Assembly: GCF_009765165.1 (NCBI RefSeq)
Contig: NZ_VLNU01000001.1
Span: forward strand, 3,602,247-3,666,246
Source: Lysobacter panacisoli
Lineage (GTDB): Bacteria; Pseudomonadota; Gammaproteobacteria; Xanthomonadales; Xanthomonadaceae
Direction: 5' to 3'
Length of the DNA: 64,000 nucleotides
Position numbers and translations under genes: made by a program. The notes beneath the pieces are model-generated. The model saw only the letters and a program-made list of their open reading frames with translations. It made no database searches and was not told the origin of the DNA. This document shows, piece by piece, positions 1 through 13,080 of this stretch. Every line of letters starts with the position of its first letter. The stretch's first letter is position 1.

Positions 1-1543
1 GGCGCAACGGCTCGCCGGGCTTCAGCACCGGCTGCGCGTCGAGATCGAGCTTGAGGCGCTCCGGCAGGAATTCCTCCACGCGCAGTGTCATGCCCTGCAC
101 CGCGTCCTTGCTGCCCGGGTCGGTACGGAATTCCACGCGCCAGCGACCCGTCGCCGCGTCGGCGGGAATCGCCTGCTCGTGGCGCACATGACCCTGCGCA
201 TCGGGTTGCAGGCGCGTTTCCAGGAACGTCTTGCCGTCGGGCTGCACGTAGCGCAGGAACAGCGGTTGCTGCGCGACGCCGGCCTTGGGCACCACCGGCT
301 GGCCGTCCTGGTCGCGCAGCAGCGCGGACAGGCGCACGGTTTCACCAGGGCGATAGAGATCGCGTCCCGACCACGCGAACACGTCGAACCACGCCTGCTC
401 GCGTCCGCTCACCGCGAACTCCGACAGGTCCAGCGCAGGCTGGTTGAACGGCAGCATCGACACGTCGCGGCCGCGCTGCGCGATCAGTACGTGGCCGGCA
501 TTGAGGCGATATCGCAACAGCGCATTGCCGTTGCCGTCGGTCTCGCCCTTCAGCACGGGCTCGCCGCGCGCGTCGAGCACCTTCAGCTCCACGCCCGACA
601 CCGATGCACCGTTCTGCAGCGAGGCGACGTGCACGAACAGCGTGTCCTTGTAGGCGCGCGCGTGCAGGCCGAGGTCGCTGACAGTGAAGAACGCGGTCTC
701 GAATTCGTCCTGGAACTGCCCGGTGCGCTTCATCACCGCGAAGTACAGGCCGGGTTCCTGCAGCTCCTTCACGTCCTGCAGCGGCAGGTAGGTCAGCACG
801 CGCTCGTTGGGCTTGCCGCCGAGCACGAAGCGGTTGACGTACACCGGTTCGGCGAGGCGCTCCAGCGGCGTCTTGTTGCTGTACTCGCTGCCCAGCTCCC
901 AGCTGCCGCGACGGCCGCCGCGCTGGTAGTCGGAGAAGAAGCGCGGGAGTTCCTTCTCCTTCACGCGCAGGAATTCGACGTCGACCTCCGGTACGTTGAT
1001 CGACACCACCGGCAAGCCGCGACTCTCGCGTGCGGGCAGCACGCTGCCCTGCGAAGCGAAACCTACCACCGGATCGAGCGGCCCGGTGTAGACGGTCCTG
1101 CGCTGTTCCTGTCCGAGGCGATCGCCCGACGCGGCGGTCACTCTACCTTTGATCGCCAGCGTGTATTCCTTGCTTGCGTCCACGTGCGGGAAACGCAGCA
1201 CCTTCGCGTCGTCCGACAGCACCCAGCTGCCCTTCACCACCGCGCCGTTGGCGTCGGTGACGGCGATGAGTTCGTCGAACGATTGCGTGCCGACCAGCGG
1301 CCGGTTGAATTCGAGCGCGATGGCAAGCGACTCGTCGCCCTTCTGGTCGGGATACGCGGCGAGCAGCGCGAATCCCTGCACGGCTTCGCGTTGCGCCTTG
1401 ATGGCCTCGCCGCTGACCGCGGGGAGTTGCCCGTCCGCGTCGCGCCGGCACCCGGCCAGCAACAACAGCGACAGTGCGACGACGCCCAGCCACGACAGCA
1501 GGCGGGCGTGGACGATTCCTTCCGATCCCGATACGCGCTTCAT
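1..1543 (-). CDS. Alpha-2-macroglobulin family lipoprotein, N-terminal part (truncated by the window edge)
   Basis: About 514 N-terminal residues are visible; the frame is still open at base 1, so the rest of the protein lies outside. The start ATG at 1543 gives a basic N-terminus, a hydrophobic stretch and the lipobox LLLLAGC with the lipidated Cys at residue 32. Downstream are MG-domain-like beta repeats and the stretch FAWSGRDLYRPGETVRLSAL, typical of bacterial alpha-2-macroglobulins of the YfhM type (about 1600 residues). Family members are inner-membrane-anchored periplasmic protease traps, often paired with penicillin-binding protein PbpC. The thioester region and any pbpC partner would be outside the window, so neither can be checked. 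A thioester-free subtype is possible. Confidence 0.85.
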   Translation of the reverse strand, partial: MKRVSGSEGIVHARLLSWLGVVALSLLLLAGCRRDADGQLPAVSGEAIKAQREAVQGFALLAAYPDQKGDESLAIALEFNRPLVGTQSFDELIAVTDANGAVVKGSWVLSDDAKVLRFPHVDASKEYTLAIKGRVTAASGDRLGQEQRRTVYTGPLDPVVGFASQGSVLPARESRGLPVVSINVPEVDVEFLRVKEKELPRFFSDYQRGGRRGSWELGSEYSNKTPLERLAEPVYVNRFVLGGKPNERVLTYLPLQDVKELQEPGLYFAVMKRTGQFQDEFETAFFTVSDLGLHARAYKDTLFVHVASLQNGASVSGVELKVLDARGEPVLKGETDGNGNALLRYRLNAGHVLIAQRGRDVSMLPFNQPALDLSEFAVSGREQAWFDVFAWSGRDLYRPGETVRLSALLRDQDGQPVVPKAGVAQQPLFLRYVQPDGKTFLETRLQPDAQGHVRHEQAIPADAATGRWRVEFRTDPGSKDAVQGMTLRVEEFLPERLKLDLDAQPVLKPGEPLR

Positions 1544-1746
1544 GCAGCCTCCCCAGGTTCGACACGAGTATAGGAGCTGCAACGCGACGCTGGCGTGGGG
1601 TTTTCGTCGCACCTGCACGGTGAGCGCTACCGCTGTCGCGGCGTGCCATGATGGCGCGCGCCGTCCGGCATCCCCGCCGCACAGGCCACTCCGGGACTTC
1701 CATGCTGCGTGACCTCCTGCGCCTCTCGTCGCACGAAGCGGTGCCG

Positions 1747-2682
1747 ATGTCGCCTCCCTCCGCGCCCGCCGTCCTGGTGATCCGGCAGGGTGCGTTCGGC
1801 GACCTGATCCAGGCCGATGGCGCCCTCCGCGACATCCGCGCGCACCATCGCGACGCCCGCATCGTGCTGCTGGTCGCGCCGGCCTACCGCCGGCTGATGG
1901 AGCGCTGCCCGCACGTGGACGAGTTGGTCCTCGACCCGCGCGCGTCGCTGCTGCGCCCGGGCCAGACCCTCGCCGTCCTGCGCCGACTGCGGGCGCAGCG
2001 CTTCGAACGTGTCTACGACCTGCAAGGCAGCGACCGGACCGCGTTCTACCGGCGCTGGATGCCCGGGTCCGGCGAGTGGTTCCGCAGGCACAATCCTTCA
2101 GACAGCGGCGTGCCGGATCGCGAGGCGTACGCAACCCTGCTCGCCCAGGCCGGCATCGCCGGCAGGTCGCTGCCCGACGTGGGCTGGATGGCCGACGACG
2201 TGCAGGCGCTGCTCGACGCGCAAGGAATCCGCCCCGGCTACGTGGTGCTGGTTCCCGGCAGCGCCGCGCGACACCCGCACAAGCGCTGGCCGCACTACGC
2301 GGACCTCGCTCGACGACTCTCCGACGACGGCCGGCAGGTGGTCGTGGCGCCGGGTCCGGACGAACTCGAACTCACCCGCAACCTGCCCTGCCACGTGCTG
2401 ACCGGGCCGTCGGGCTATCTCGACTGGTTCGCGTTGGCCGGCGTGTTGCGCGGCGCGGCGTTCGTCATCGGCAACGACACCGGTCCAACCCATCTGGCGG
2501 CCGGGCTCGGCGTGCCGGGGCTGGCACTGTTCGGGCCGCACACGAGCGCGAACCGTACCGGCATCCGCATGGGCCGTTTCGATGCGATTGAAGTCGCCGA
2601 CCTGCAAGCGCTGTCCGTGGACGCGGTGATGGCCGAAATCCACGCGCGCATCGACGCGCATCCGGGCTCCGACCGACGCTGA
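1747..2682 (+). CDS. Glycosyltransferase family 9 (heptosyltransferase-like)
   Basis: The 311-residue protein begins with the GT9 N-terminal strand and loop VLVIRQGAFGDLIQADGALR. Near the C-terminus it has the donor-binding segment GNDTGPTHLAAGLGVPGLAL followed by FGPH, which is characteristic of ADP-heptose transferases of LPS core synthesis. I chose the ATG at 1747 because it leaves eight residues before the first beta strand, as is usual in the family. In-frame ATGs at 1702 and 1648 would add unrelated Arg-rich sequence, and no strong ribosome binding site decides between them. It acts at the cytoplasmic face of the inner membrane. The exact acceptor (inner core heptose or another sugar) cannot be told from sequence. 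It is followed by a clear terminator hairpin and stands alone. Confidence 0.85.
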   Translation: MSPPSAPAVLVIRQGAFGDLIQADGALRDIRAHHRDARIVLLVAPAYRRLMERCPHVDELVLDPRASLLRPGQTLAVLRRLRAQRFERVYDLQGSDRTAFYRRWMPGSGEWFRRHNPSDSGVPDREAYATLLAQAGIAGRSLPDVGWMADDVQALLDAQGIRPGYVVLVPGSAARHPHKRWPHYADLARRLSDDGRQVVVAPGPDELELTRNLPCHVLTGPSGYLDWFALAGVLRGAAFVIGNDTGPTHLAAGLGVPGLALFGPHTSANRTGIRMGRFDAIEVADLQALSVDAVMAEIHARIDAHPGSDRR

Positions 2683-2695
2683 CGCCACGAACGAA

Positions 2696-2724
2696 AACGC
2701 CGCCCGGAGGCGGCGTTGGCTTTT
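2696..2724 (+). terminator. Rho-independent terminator after the GT9 gene
   Basis: A perfect 9-bp stem, AACGCCGCC (2696-2704) and GGCGGCGTT (2709-2717), encloses the loop CGGA and is followed by GGCTTTTCCCTT. It lies 13 bases after the stop codon of the GT9 gene. Confidence 0.85.
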
Positions 2725-2876
2725 CCCTTCTCCCCTTGCGGCGACCGAAGGGAGTGCAGGGCTGAGAAGGTGGCGCGAAGCGCCGGAAGAGGGGTGCCCT
2801 CCTGGCACGCGCTTCGCGCGTTCCCCTCTCCCGCCATGCTGCGCATGGCGACCTCTCCCTCAAGGGGAGAGGTGAG
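2725..2876. repeat. Palindrome-rich intergenic repeat element between convergent GT9 and gyrA genes
   Basis: This 150-base spacer is built of nested inverted repeats: ACCTCTCCC (2851-2859) pairs with GGGAGAGGT (2865-2873), and GCCATG (2833-2838) pairs with CATGGC (2844-2849). There are also GCGCGAAGCGC-like and GCGCTTCGCGCG palindromes and a related TTCTCCCCTTG segment at its left end. It resembles the dispersed non-coding repeats common between xanthomonad genes. No second copy occurs in this window, so its dispersed nature is inferred. It may serve as the transcription end of gyrA, although no T tract follows on that strand. Confidence 0.55.
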
Positions 2877-2882
2877 CCGCGA

Positions 2883-5534
<2,652 letters not shown>

Positions 5535-5837
5535 CAGGGTTCCGTTCTAGAGTTTGCCCGCGCATGGCATGCGGGGAATGCATTCCGAACGAAACGACCG
5601 GTATTCGCGCACGTTGGAGCGGTCGCGAAATCGGCCTGACGGGCCCGTGCTGCAGCCCGCCGACGGCGGCTTCGAAAGGACAGGAAATGGTAGCACGAAA
5701 CGGCACCCCGTCACACCCCGATTCCCGCGCAGAAACAATCACTTGCGCGGCTTTTTCAAGTGTTTTCGGGAATTCGGCGCCGGGCGCTCGACGCAGGGCC
5801 GGGGATGTTGCCGCGAATCCCGTCGCGGGCGACCGGA
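5535..5837. other. Intergenic spacer upstream of gyrA
   Basis: This 303-base non-coding region separates mtnA from gyrA, both on the minus strand. It contains a candidate gyrA promoter (listed separately) and a locally AT-richer segment around 5735-5765. I see no small gene or strong terminator for mtnA in it. Confidence 0.6.
5687..5714 (-). promoter_or_regulatory. Possible sigma-70 promoter for gyrA
   Basis: Read on the minus strand, GTGACG (5714-5709) and TACCAT (5692-5687) are separated by 16 bases and each match 4 of 6 consensus positions. It lies about 150 bases upstream of the gyrA start. The match is weak and rests on position. Confidence 0.25.
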
Positions 5838-6896
5838 TCAGCTGCCGAAAGCGACCTTCATCGCAGCCGCGTCGGGGCGCTCGATCACGCCGCGTTCGGT
5901 CACGATGGCGTCGATGAGTTCGTGCGGGGTGACGTCGAACACCGGGTTCCAGGCGCCTACGTCCTGCGCCGCGGTGCGCACGCCGCCGACGGCGAACAGC
6001 TCGCCCGGATCGCGTTCCTCGATGTGGATCGCATCGCCGGAGGGCGTTTCCATGTCGACCGTCGAGGACGGGGCGACGACCATGAACTTCAGGCCGTGGT
6101 GGCGCGCGGCGATGGCGAGCTGGTAGGTGCCGATCTTGTTCGCGGTATCACCGTTGGCGCAGATGCGGTCGGCGCCGACCACCACCCACTGCACGTCGCC
6201 GGACTTCATCAGGTGCGAGGCGGCGGAATCGGCGATCAGGGTCGGCGAGATGCCGTCCTGCTGGAGCTCCCACACCGTCAGGCGCGCGCCCTGCAGCCAC
6301 GGCCGCGTCTCGCCGGCGAAGACCTTGTCGATGCGGCCCTCGGCCACGCCGGCGCGAATCACGCCCAGTGCGGTGCCGAAACCGGCGGTCGCCAGCGAAC
6401 CGGTGTTGCAGTGCGTGAGCACACCGCTGCGCGGTTCGATCAGTGCGGCGCCAAGTGCGCCCATGCGACGGTTGGCAGCGAGATCTTCGTCGGCGATCGC
6501 CTGCGCTTCGCGGTCGAGCACGTCGCGCCAGTCGGCACCGGCGGTGACCAGCACGCGGCGCATGCGCGCCAGCGCCCAGGCCAGGTTCACGGCGGTCGGA
6601 CGCGCCGCATTGAGGCGCTGCAGCGCGGGCTCGAGTTTCGTCGCTGCATCGTTGCCGTTCGCGGCCTCGACGCTGCGCGCGGCCAGGACGACGCCCCACG
6701 CCGCAGCAATACCGATCGCCGGCGCGCCGCGCACCGTCAACGCGTGGATGGCCTCGGCCACCGCATCGCTGTCGGCGCAGGTGACGTACTCGACCACGAA
6801 CGGCAGCTTGCGCTGGTCCAGCAGTTCCAGGGAATCGCCGGTCCAGCGGATCGGGCGGATGCGGTCGTAACGATCGAAATCGAGGGTCGTGCTCAT
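5838..6896 (-). CDS. mtnA: S-methyl-5-thioribose-1-phosphate isomerase
   Basis: This 352-residue enzyme of the methionine salvage pathway converts 5-methylthioribose 1-phosphate to 5-methylthioribulose 1-phosphate in the cytoplasm. Family signatures are the phosphate-loop motif TVRGAPAIG (residues 54-62), the catalytic cysteine C163 in [13 protein letters not shown] and the catalytic Asp D243 in [18 protein letters not shown]. The start ATG at 6896 gives [18 protein letters not shown], in line with the family. It precedes gyrA. No other mtn gene is adjacent, but a YbdL-type aminotransferase and an omega-amidase, which serve the last steps of the same pathway, occur at about 53-55 kb. The related eIF2B-like or ribose-1,5-bisphosphate isomerases are less likely given the MtnA-specific motifs. 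Confidence 0.95.
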   Translation of the reverse strand: MSTTLDFDRYDRIRPIRWTGDSLELLDQRKLPFVVEYVTCADSDAVAEAIHALTVRGAPAIGIAAAWGVVLAARSVEAANGNDAATKLEPALQRLNAARPTAVNLAWALARMRRVLVTAGADWRDVLDREAQAIADEDLAANRRMGALGAALIEPRSGVLTHCNTGSLATAGFGTALGVIRAGVAEGRIDKVFAGETRPWLQGARLTVWELQQDGISPTLIADSAASHLMKSGDVQWVVVGADRICANGDTANKIGTYQLAIAARHHGLKFMVVAPSSTVDMETPSGDAIHIEERDPGELFAVGGVRTAAQDVGAWNPVFDVTPHELIDAIVTERGVIERPDAAAMKVAFGS

Positions 6897-6963
6897 CCGT
6901 CGATTCTAGCCGGCGCATGTGCCAGGGGCACGCACGCCGGCGTTCGCATGCGCAGGAGGCGCG

Positions 6964-7761
6964 TCAGAAGGCCTGGAACTCGCCGCGGCAGCCGCTGGTC
7001 ACCCATACGCCGTTGCGATCCCAGCCCCAGCTGTTGCCCTCGATGCATGCGGCCTTTGAGGTCTGGCGGACGAGGCGTGCGTCGCGACGGATGCTGAAGT
7101 TGCAGCGGCGCTGGCGATGATTGTCGGAACCGCAGTAGAGCGTCTGGGCGGAACCCCAGCCACCGCCCTGCCCGCCTCCGTGTCCACCGCCCCAACCGCC
7201 GCCCTGTCCGCCTCCGTGTCCACCATCCCAGCCGCCGCCCTGTCCGCCGCCGTAGCCGTTGCTGGCGAACTCGGCGCGGCAGCCGCCGTCGACCCACACG
7301 AAGCCGCGACCGACGCCCCAGTTGCGGCCTTCGATGCACGCGGTCTTGGAATGCTGGCGCACCAGCACGACGCGACGCCCGTCGATCGGGCACTGCTTGT
7401 AGCGGCTGTCGTTGGAATCGCAGCGCACGGTCTCGCCACGATCGTCGCCGTTCCAGCCACCGCCGTTGCCGTTGCCGCGACGACCGAGCGCGAACTCGGC
7501 GCGGCAACCGTTGTTCACCCACACGCCACGACGGTCGTAACCCCAGCTGCGACCTTCGATGCAGGCGGACTTCGAATACTGGCGCTCAAGGCGCACGCCG
7601 CCGCGCGTGTCGGCGGGACACTCGCGATAGCGGCTGTCGTTGGAGTCGCAGCGCACCGTCTGCCGTTCGCCATTGGCGTACTGCGCGGCCGCCGGTCCGA
7701 CCCACGACAACACCGGCAGTGCAAGCAACAGTGCGAATCCCCGACGCAATCCCATGCTCAT
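6964..7761 (-). CDS. Secreted DUF3011 protein with three domain copies and a Gly-rich linker
   Basis: The 265-residue protein has a signal peptide (LLLALPVLSWVGPAAAQ, cleavage near residue 27). Three copies of a Cys-containing DUF3011 module follow, at about residues 35-90, 110-165 and 206-262. Each carries a C-(S/N)-rich start such as CDSNDSRYRECP, then S.(A)CIEG..WG, GVWV and GCR.EF, giving four cysteines per copy that could form disulphides in the periplasm. Copies 2 and 3 are joined by a Gly/Gln/Trp/His repeat (residues 168-204). I placed the start at the ATG at 7761, preceded by AAGGGGGCGAC; the reading frame upstream has no signal peptide. Function is unknown. The next gene upstream encodes a paralogue. 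Confidence 0.85.
   Translation of the reverse strand: MSMGLRRGFALLLALPVLSWVGPAAAQYANGERQTVRCDSNDSRYRECPADTRGGVRLERQYSKSACIEGRSWGYDRRGVWVNNGCRAEFALGRRGNGNGGGWNGDDRGETVRCDSNDSRYKQCPIDGRRVVLVRQHSKTACIEGRNWGVGRGFVWVDGGCRAEFASNGYGGGQGGGWDGGHGGGQGGGWGGGHGGGQGGGWGSAQTLYCGSDNHRQRRCNFSIRRDARLVRQTSKAACIEGNSWGWDRNGVWVTSGCRGEFQAF
7153..7251. repeat. In-gene tandem repeat coding for a GGGQGGGW(D/G)GGH linker
   Basis: About 2.7 units of a 36-base repeat encode residues 171-203 of the DUF3011 protein. The unit is GGGQGGGWGGGH with small changes (WD versus WG). Such repeats can change copy number by slippage. Confidence 0.7.
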
Positions 7762-7853
7762 GTCGCCCCCTTGTCTGCGAATTCTTCTTAGGCGCCACTC
7801 TAGCGGGCGAAACTTAACGGGCACCACACCGGAACGCCCCTTTCGCAAACGGT

Positions 7854-8576
7854 TCAGCCGCCGCTTTGCTGCTTTCTCGGCAACTCGAATTCGGCACGGC
7901 AACCGTTCTCGACCCAGATGCCGTTGTCGTCGAATCCCCAGGTGCGCCCCTGCACGCAGGCAGAGCGCGACAGCTGGCGGAACAGGCGCACGCCGCGCGA
8001 GGTGTCGGCCGGGCAATGACGCGGCAGGCTGTCGTTGGAATCGCAGCGCACGATGTCGCCGCGCGGTGCTTCGTTGGCGACGTCGACCATCATGCGGAAC
8101 TCGGCGCGACACCCGCCCGACACCCATACGCCGCGAACATCGGCGCCCCAGTTCTGGCCACGGATGCAGGGATTCTTGGAGAGCTGGCGAACCAGTTCGA
8201 CACCGGCGCGTGTTTCCGAAGGACAGTGTTGCCAGCGACCGCTGCGAGATTCGCAGCGCATCACCTTGGCGCCATAACCGCTGCCGATGCTGCCGCCGTA
8301 ACCGATGACGAAATCGGCCCGGCAACCGTAGCGCACCCAGATGCCAGAGGGATCCAGGCCCCAGCTCTGGCCTTCGTTGCATTCCGAACGCGACAGCGTG
8401 CGCAGCAGGCGCACGCCGCCGCGGATGTCGGCCGGACACAGGTTCGTTTCCTGGTCGCGCGATTCGCAACGCAGGATCCGATCGCCGTAGAAACGACCGC
8501 CCGCGTCCTGCGCCGGCGCGTCCGGCGCAATCAGTACACCCAGTGCCGCCAACGTCGAAAACGCCCAGCCGCGCAT
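7854..8576 (-). CDS. Secreted DUF3011 protein, paralogue of the neighbouring gene
   Basis: The 240-residue protein has a signal peptide (MRGWAFSTLAALGVLIAPDAPAQ). Three DUF3011 modules follow at about residues 35-90, 105-160 and 175-230, each with the four-cysteine pattern (for example CESRDQETNLCP, SECNEGQSWG, GIWVRYGCRADF). It lacks the long Gly-rich linker of its neighbour. I chose the ATG at 8576 because CAGGGG lies 7 bases upstream and the signal peptide then begins at once; the ATG at 8597 would add seven residues. It lies 92 bases upstream of the paralogue on the same strand, and tandem duplication is the likely origin. The molecular role is unknown; export to the periplasm or beyond is inferred from the signal peptide. 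Confidence 0.85.
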   Translation of the reverse strand: MRGWAFSTLAALGVLIAPDAPAQDAGGRFYGDRILRCESRDQETNLCPADIRGGVRLLRTLSRSECNEGQSWGLDPSGIWVRYGCRADFVIGYGGSIGSGYGAKVMRCESRSGRWQHCPSETRAGVELVRQLSKNPCIRGQNWGADVRGVWVSGGCRAEFRMMVDVANEAPRGDIVRCDSNDSLPRHCPADTSRGVRLFRQLSRSACVQGRTWGFDDNGIWVENGCRAEFELPRKQQSGG

Positions 8577-8666
8577 CAATGCACCCCTGCACTCCACACG
8601 TTCACTCTAGCCGGTCCATGCGAAAACCGACATCAAGGCCGGCTGGACAAAGAGTGAACTGCGACC

Positions 8667-9641
8667 TCAGGCACGGGCGAAGTCGAAGGCGAGCACGTCG
8701 GCAATCCGGCCCGTGCCCAGCAGGGCCATCATCAGCCGGTCCATGCCCAGCGCCACGCCCGCGCACTGAGGGAAACCCGCGTCCAATGCCCGCAGCAGGC
8801 GTTCGTCGCGCGGCGGCTCGCGGTCGCCACGCTGGCGCCGCAGCCGCAGGTCGCGATCGAAGCGTTCGCCCTGCTCGCGCGCGTCGGCAAGCTCGTGGTA
8901 GCCGTTGGCCAGTTCCAGCGGGCCCAGGTACAGCTCGAAACGTTCCGCCACCGGCACTTCGCCGTCGCGCACGCGCGCCAGCGCGCATTGCGACGCGGGA
9001 TAGTCGTACACGGCCAGCAGCTGATCCGTCGGGAAGTCCGGCTGCAGGCGATGCGTCATCAGCAGGTCCAGCCAGTCGTCGCGGGTCAGGCCGGTCGGAT
9101 CGATCACGATCTCGCCCAGCGCCGCGCGTAGTTCCCCGTCGCTGGACGTGGCCGGATCGACGCCGAGCCGCGTGCGGTACAGCTCGTGGTAGCCGATGCG
9201 CGACAGCGTCGCATTGCGACCGACCAGCGCGAGCGCAGCCAGCACCAGGTCCACGGTTTCGTCGATCAGGCGCTGGTGGTCCCAACCGAGGCGGTACCAC
9301 TCGAGCATGGTGAACTCGGGATTGTGGCGACCGCCCGCCTCGCCGTCGCGGAACACGCGACCGAGTTCGTAGCAGTCGCCTAATCCCGCCGCCAGCAAGC
9401 GCTTGAGCGGATACTCCGGCGACGTGCGCAGCCAGCGCGTACGTGGCGCGCCGTCGGTGCGGCCACTGAATTCAAGATGGAACGAGGCGATGTTCGGATC
9501 GGTGTTGCCGGCCAGCGACATCACCGGCGTCTCGACCTCGACCACATCGCGCGCAGCGAAGAACGCGCGGACGGTCGCGTTGAGTCGCGCGCGCAGGCGC
9601 AGCGCATCGAACGTGGCCGATGGTTGCCAGTCGCTGCTCAT
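8667..9641 (-). CDS. epmA: Elongation factor P (R)-beta-lysine ligase
   Basis: The 324-residue protein is a class II lysyl-tRNA-synthetase paralogue without the anticodon-binding domain, the length of EpmA/GenX/PoxA. It attaches beta-lysine to a lysine of elongation factor P. Motif 2 appears in the stretch containing RVFRDGEAGGRHNPEFTMLE, and motif 3 in GVALGMDRLMMALLG near the C-terminus, with VEVETPVMSLAGNTDPNI near the N-terminus. I chose the ATG at 9641, 8 bases after the ligA stop; an in-frame ATG at 9668 would overlap ligA by 20 bases. It follows ligA on the same strand and is probably co-transcribed with it. EF-P and EpmB are not in the window. Confidence 0.93.
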   Translation of the reverse strand: MSSDWQPSATFDALRLRARLNATVRAFFAARDVVEVETPVMSLAGNTDPNIASFHLEFSGRTDGAPRTRWLRTSPEYPLKRLLAAGLGDCYELGRVFRDGEAGGRHNPEFTMLEWYRLGWDHQRLIDETVDLVLAALALVGRNATLSRIGYHELYRTRLGVDPATSSDGELRAALGEIVIDPTGLTRDDWLDLLMTHRLQPDFPTDQLLAVYDYPASQCALARVRDGEVPVAERFELYLGPLELANGYHELADAREQGERFDRDLRLRRQRGDREPPRDERLLRALDAGFPQCAGVALGMDRLMMALLGTGRIADVLAFDFARA

Positions 9642-9648
9642 CGCCGGC

Positions 9649-12301
<2,653 letters not shown>

Positions 12302-13042
12302 TCACCAGCGCGTCGGCTTGGTCAGCGGCGGCGCTTCGCGCTGGCGGTCGTAGGCACGCAGCTCATCGCGGATGTGGGCGATGCGCTGGCGTCCCAGCGC
12401 GTTGCGCTGTTCGTCCAGGACCACACCGTCCAGCAGTTCGGCCATGCGCTGCGCGGTCGGCAGCATCATTTCCCAGCCGTCGAGCGCGTTGACGGGCGCC
12501 GGCAGGGTCAGGAAGAACGCGATCGCCGGGGTTTCCAGCGCCTGGATCTGCGCCATGTCGAAACTGCCGGGCTTCATGATGTTGGCGACGCTGAATACCG
12601 GGCCGCGCTCGGGATGGTTCTCGACCAGGCGGTGGAACACGCCCATGTGGCCGTAGACCAGGCCGGCCTTCTCGGCCGCGACGACGATGTCCGGACCGTG
12701 CAGTTTCTGCCCCGCGCGCGCGGCCAGGTACAGCGTGACGATCTTGTCGAACTCTTCGGTGGTGCGACGGCCCAGCTCGTTGTTGGCGCCGCCTTCCAGG
12801 GTGCGGTCGAACAGCTCCAGCTCCGCCTGCGCGGTCGTCTCGCCAGCGGCGCGGCCCTGCTGCTCGAAATCGCGCGCGATCTGCTCGCCCAGCGTCGGTT
12901 CGTGGCGCGTCGACTCGGCGGCATCGCGCGGCACGCGCTTGCCCTGCCCCGGTTTGCGCGGGCGACCGAAGAACACGATCGCCGCGATCAGCACGAGACC
13001 CGCGATCAGGATTCCGATCCGCAGCAGGGTCATGTCGGACAT
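12302..13042 (-). CDS. zipA: Cell division protein ZipA
   Basis: The 246-residue protein has the ZipA layout. A single N-terminal membrane segment (LLRIGILIAGLVLIAAIVFF, residues 5-24) is followed by a basic then Glu-rich linker and the FtsZ-binding domain, from about residue 100 (EFDKIVTLYLAARAGQKLHG) through FFLTLPAPVNALDGWEMM. It anchors the FtsZ ring to the inner membrane. AAGGAG sits 8 bases before the ATG at 13042. It lies between smc and ligA on the same strand, starting 38 bases after the smc stop, which supports co-transcription with smc. Sequence conservation in ZipA is low, so context contributes to the call. Confidence 0.92.
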   Translation of the reverse strand: MSDMTLLRIGILIAGLVLIAAIVFFGRPRKPGQGKRVPRDAAESTRHEPTLGEQIARDFEQQGRAAGETTAQAELELFDRTLEGGANNELGRRTTEEFDKIVTLYLAARAGQKLHGPDIVVAAEKAGLVYGHMGVFHRLVENHPERGPVFSVANIMKPGSFDMAQIQALETPAIAFFLTLPAPVNALDGWEMMLPTAQRMAELLDGVVLDEQRNALGRQRIAHIRDELRAYDRQREAPPLTKPTRW

Positions 13043-13080
13043 TCGATGGGCTCCTTACCGATGTGGATGCGACGCCGCGA

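Noticed and set aside
7153..7251. Short tandem repeat considered as a non-coding satellite
   Set aside because: It keeps the reading frame of the DUF3011 gene and encodes a Gly-rich linker between two intact modules.
6964..8592. Single 542-residue open frame covering both DUF3011 genes
   Set aside because: Its first half is out of frame with the conserved modules of the 7854-8576 gene; two separate genes with their own signal peptides and ribosome binding sites explain the region better.
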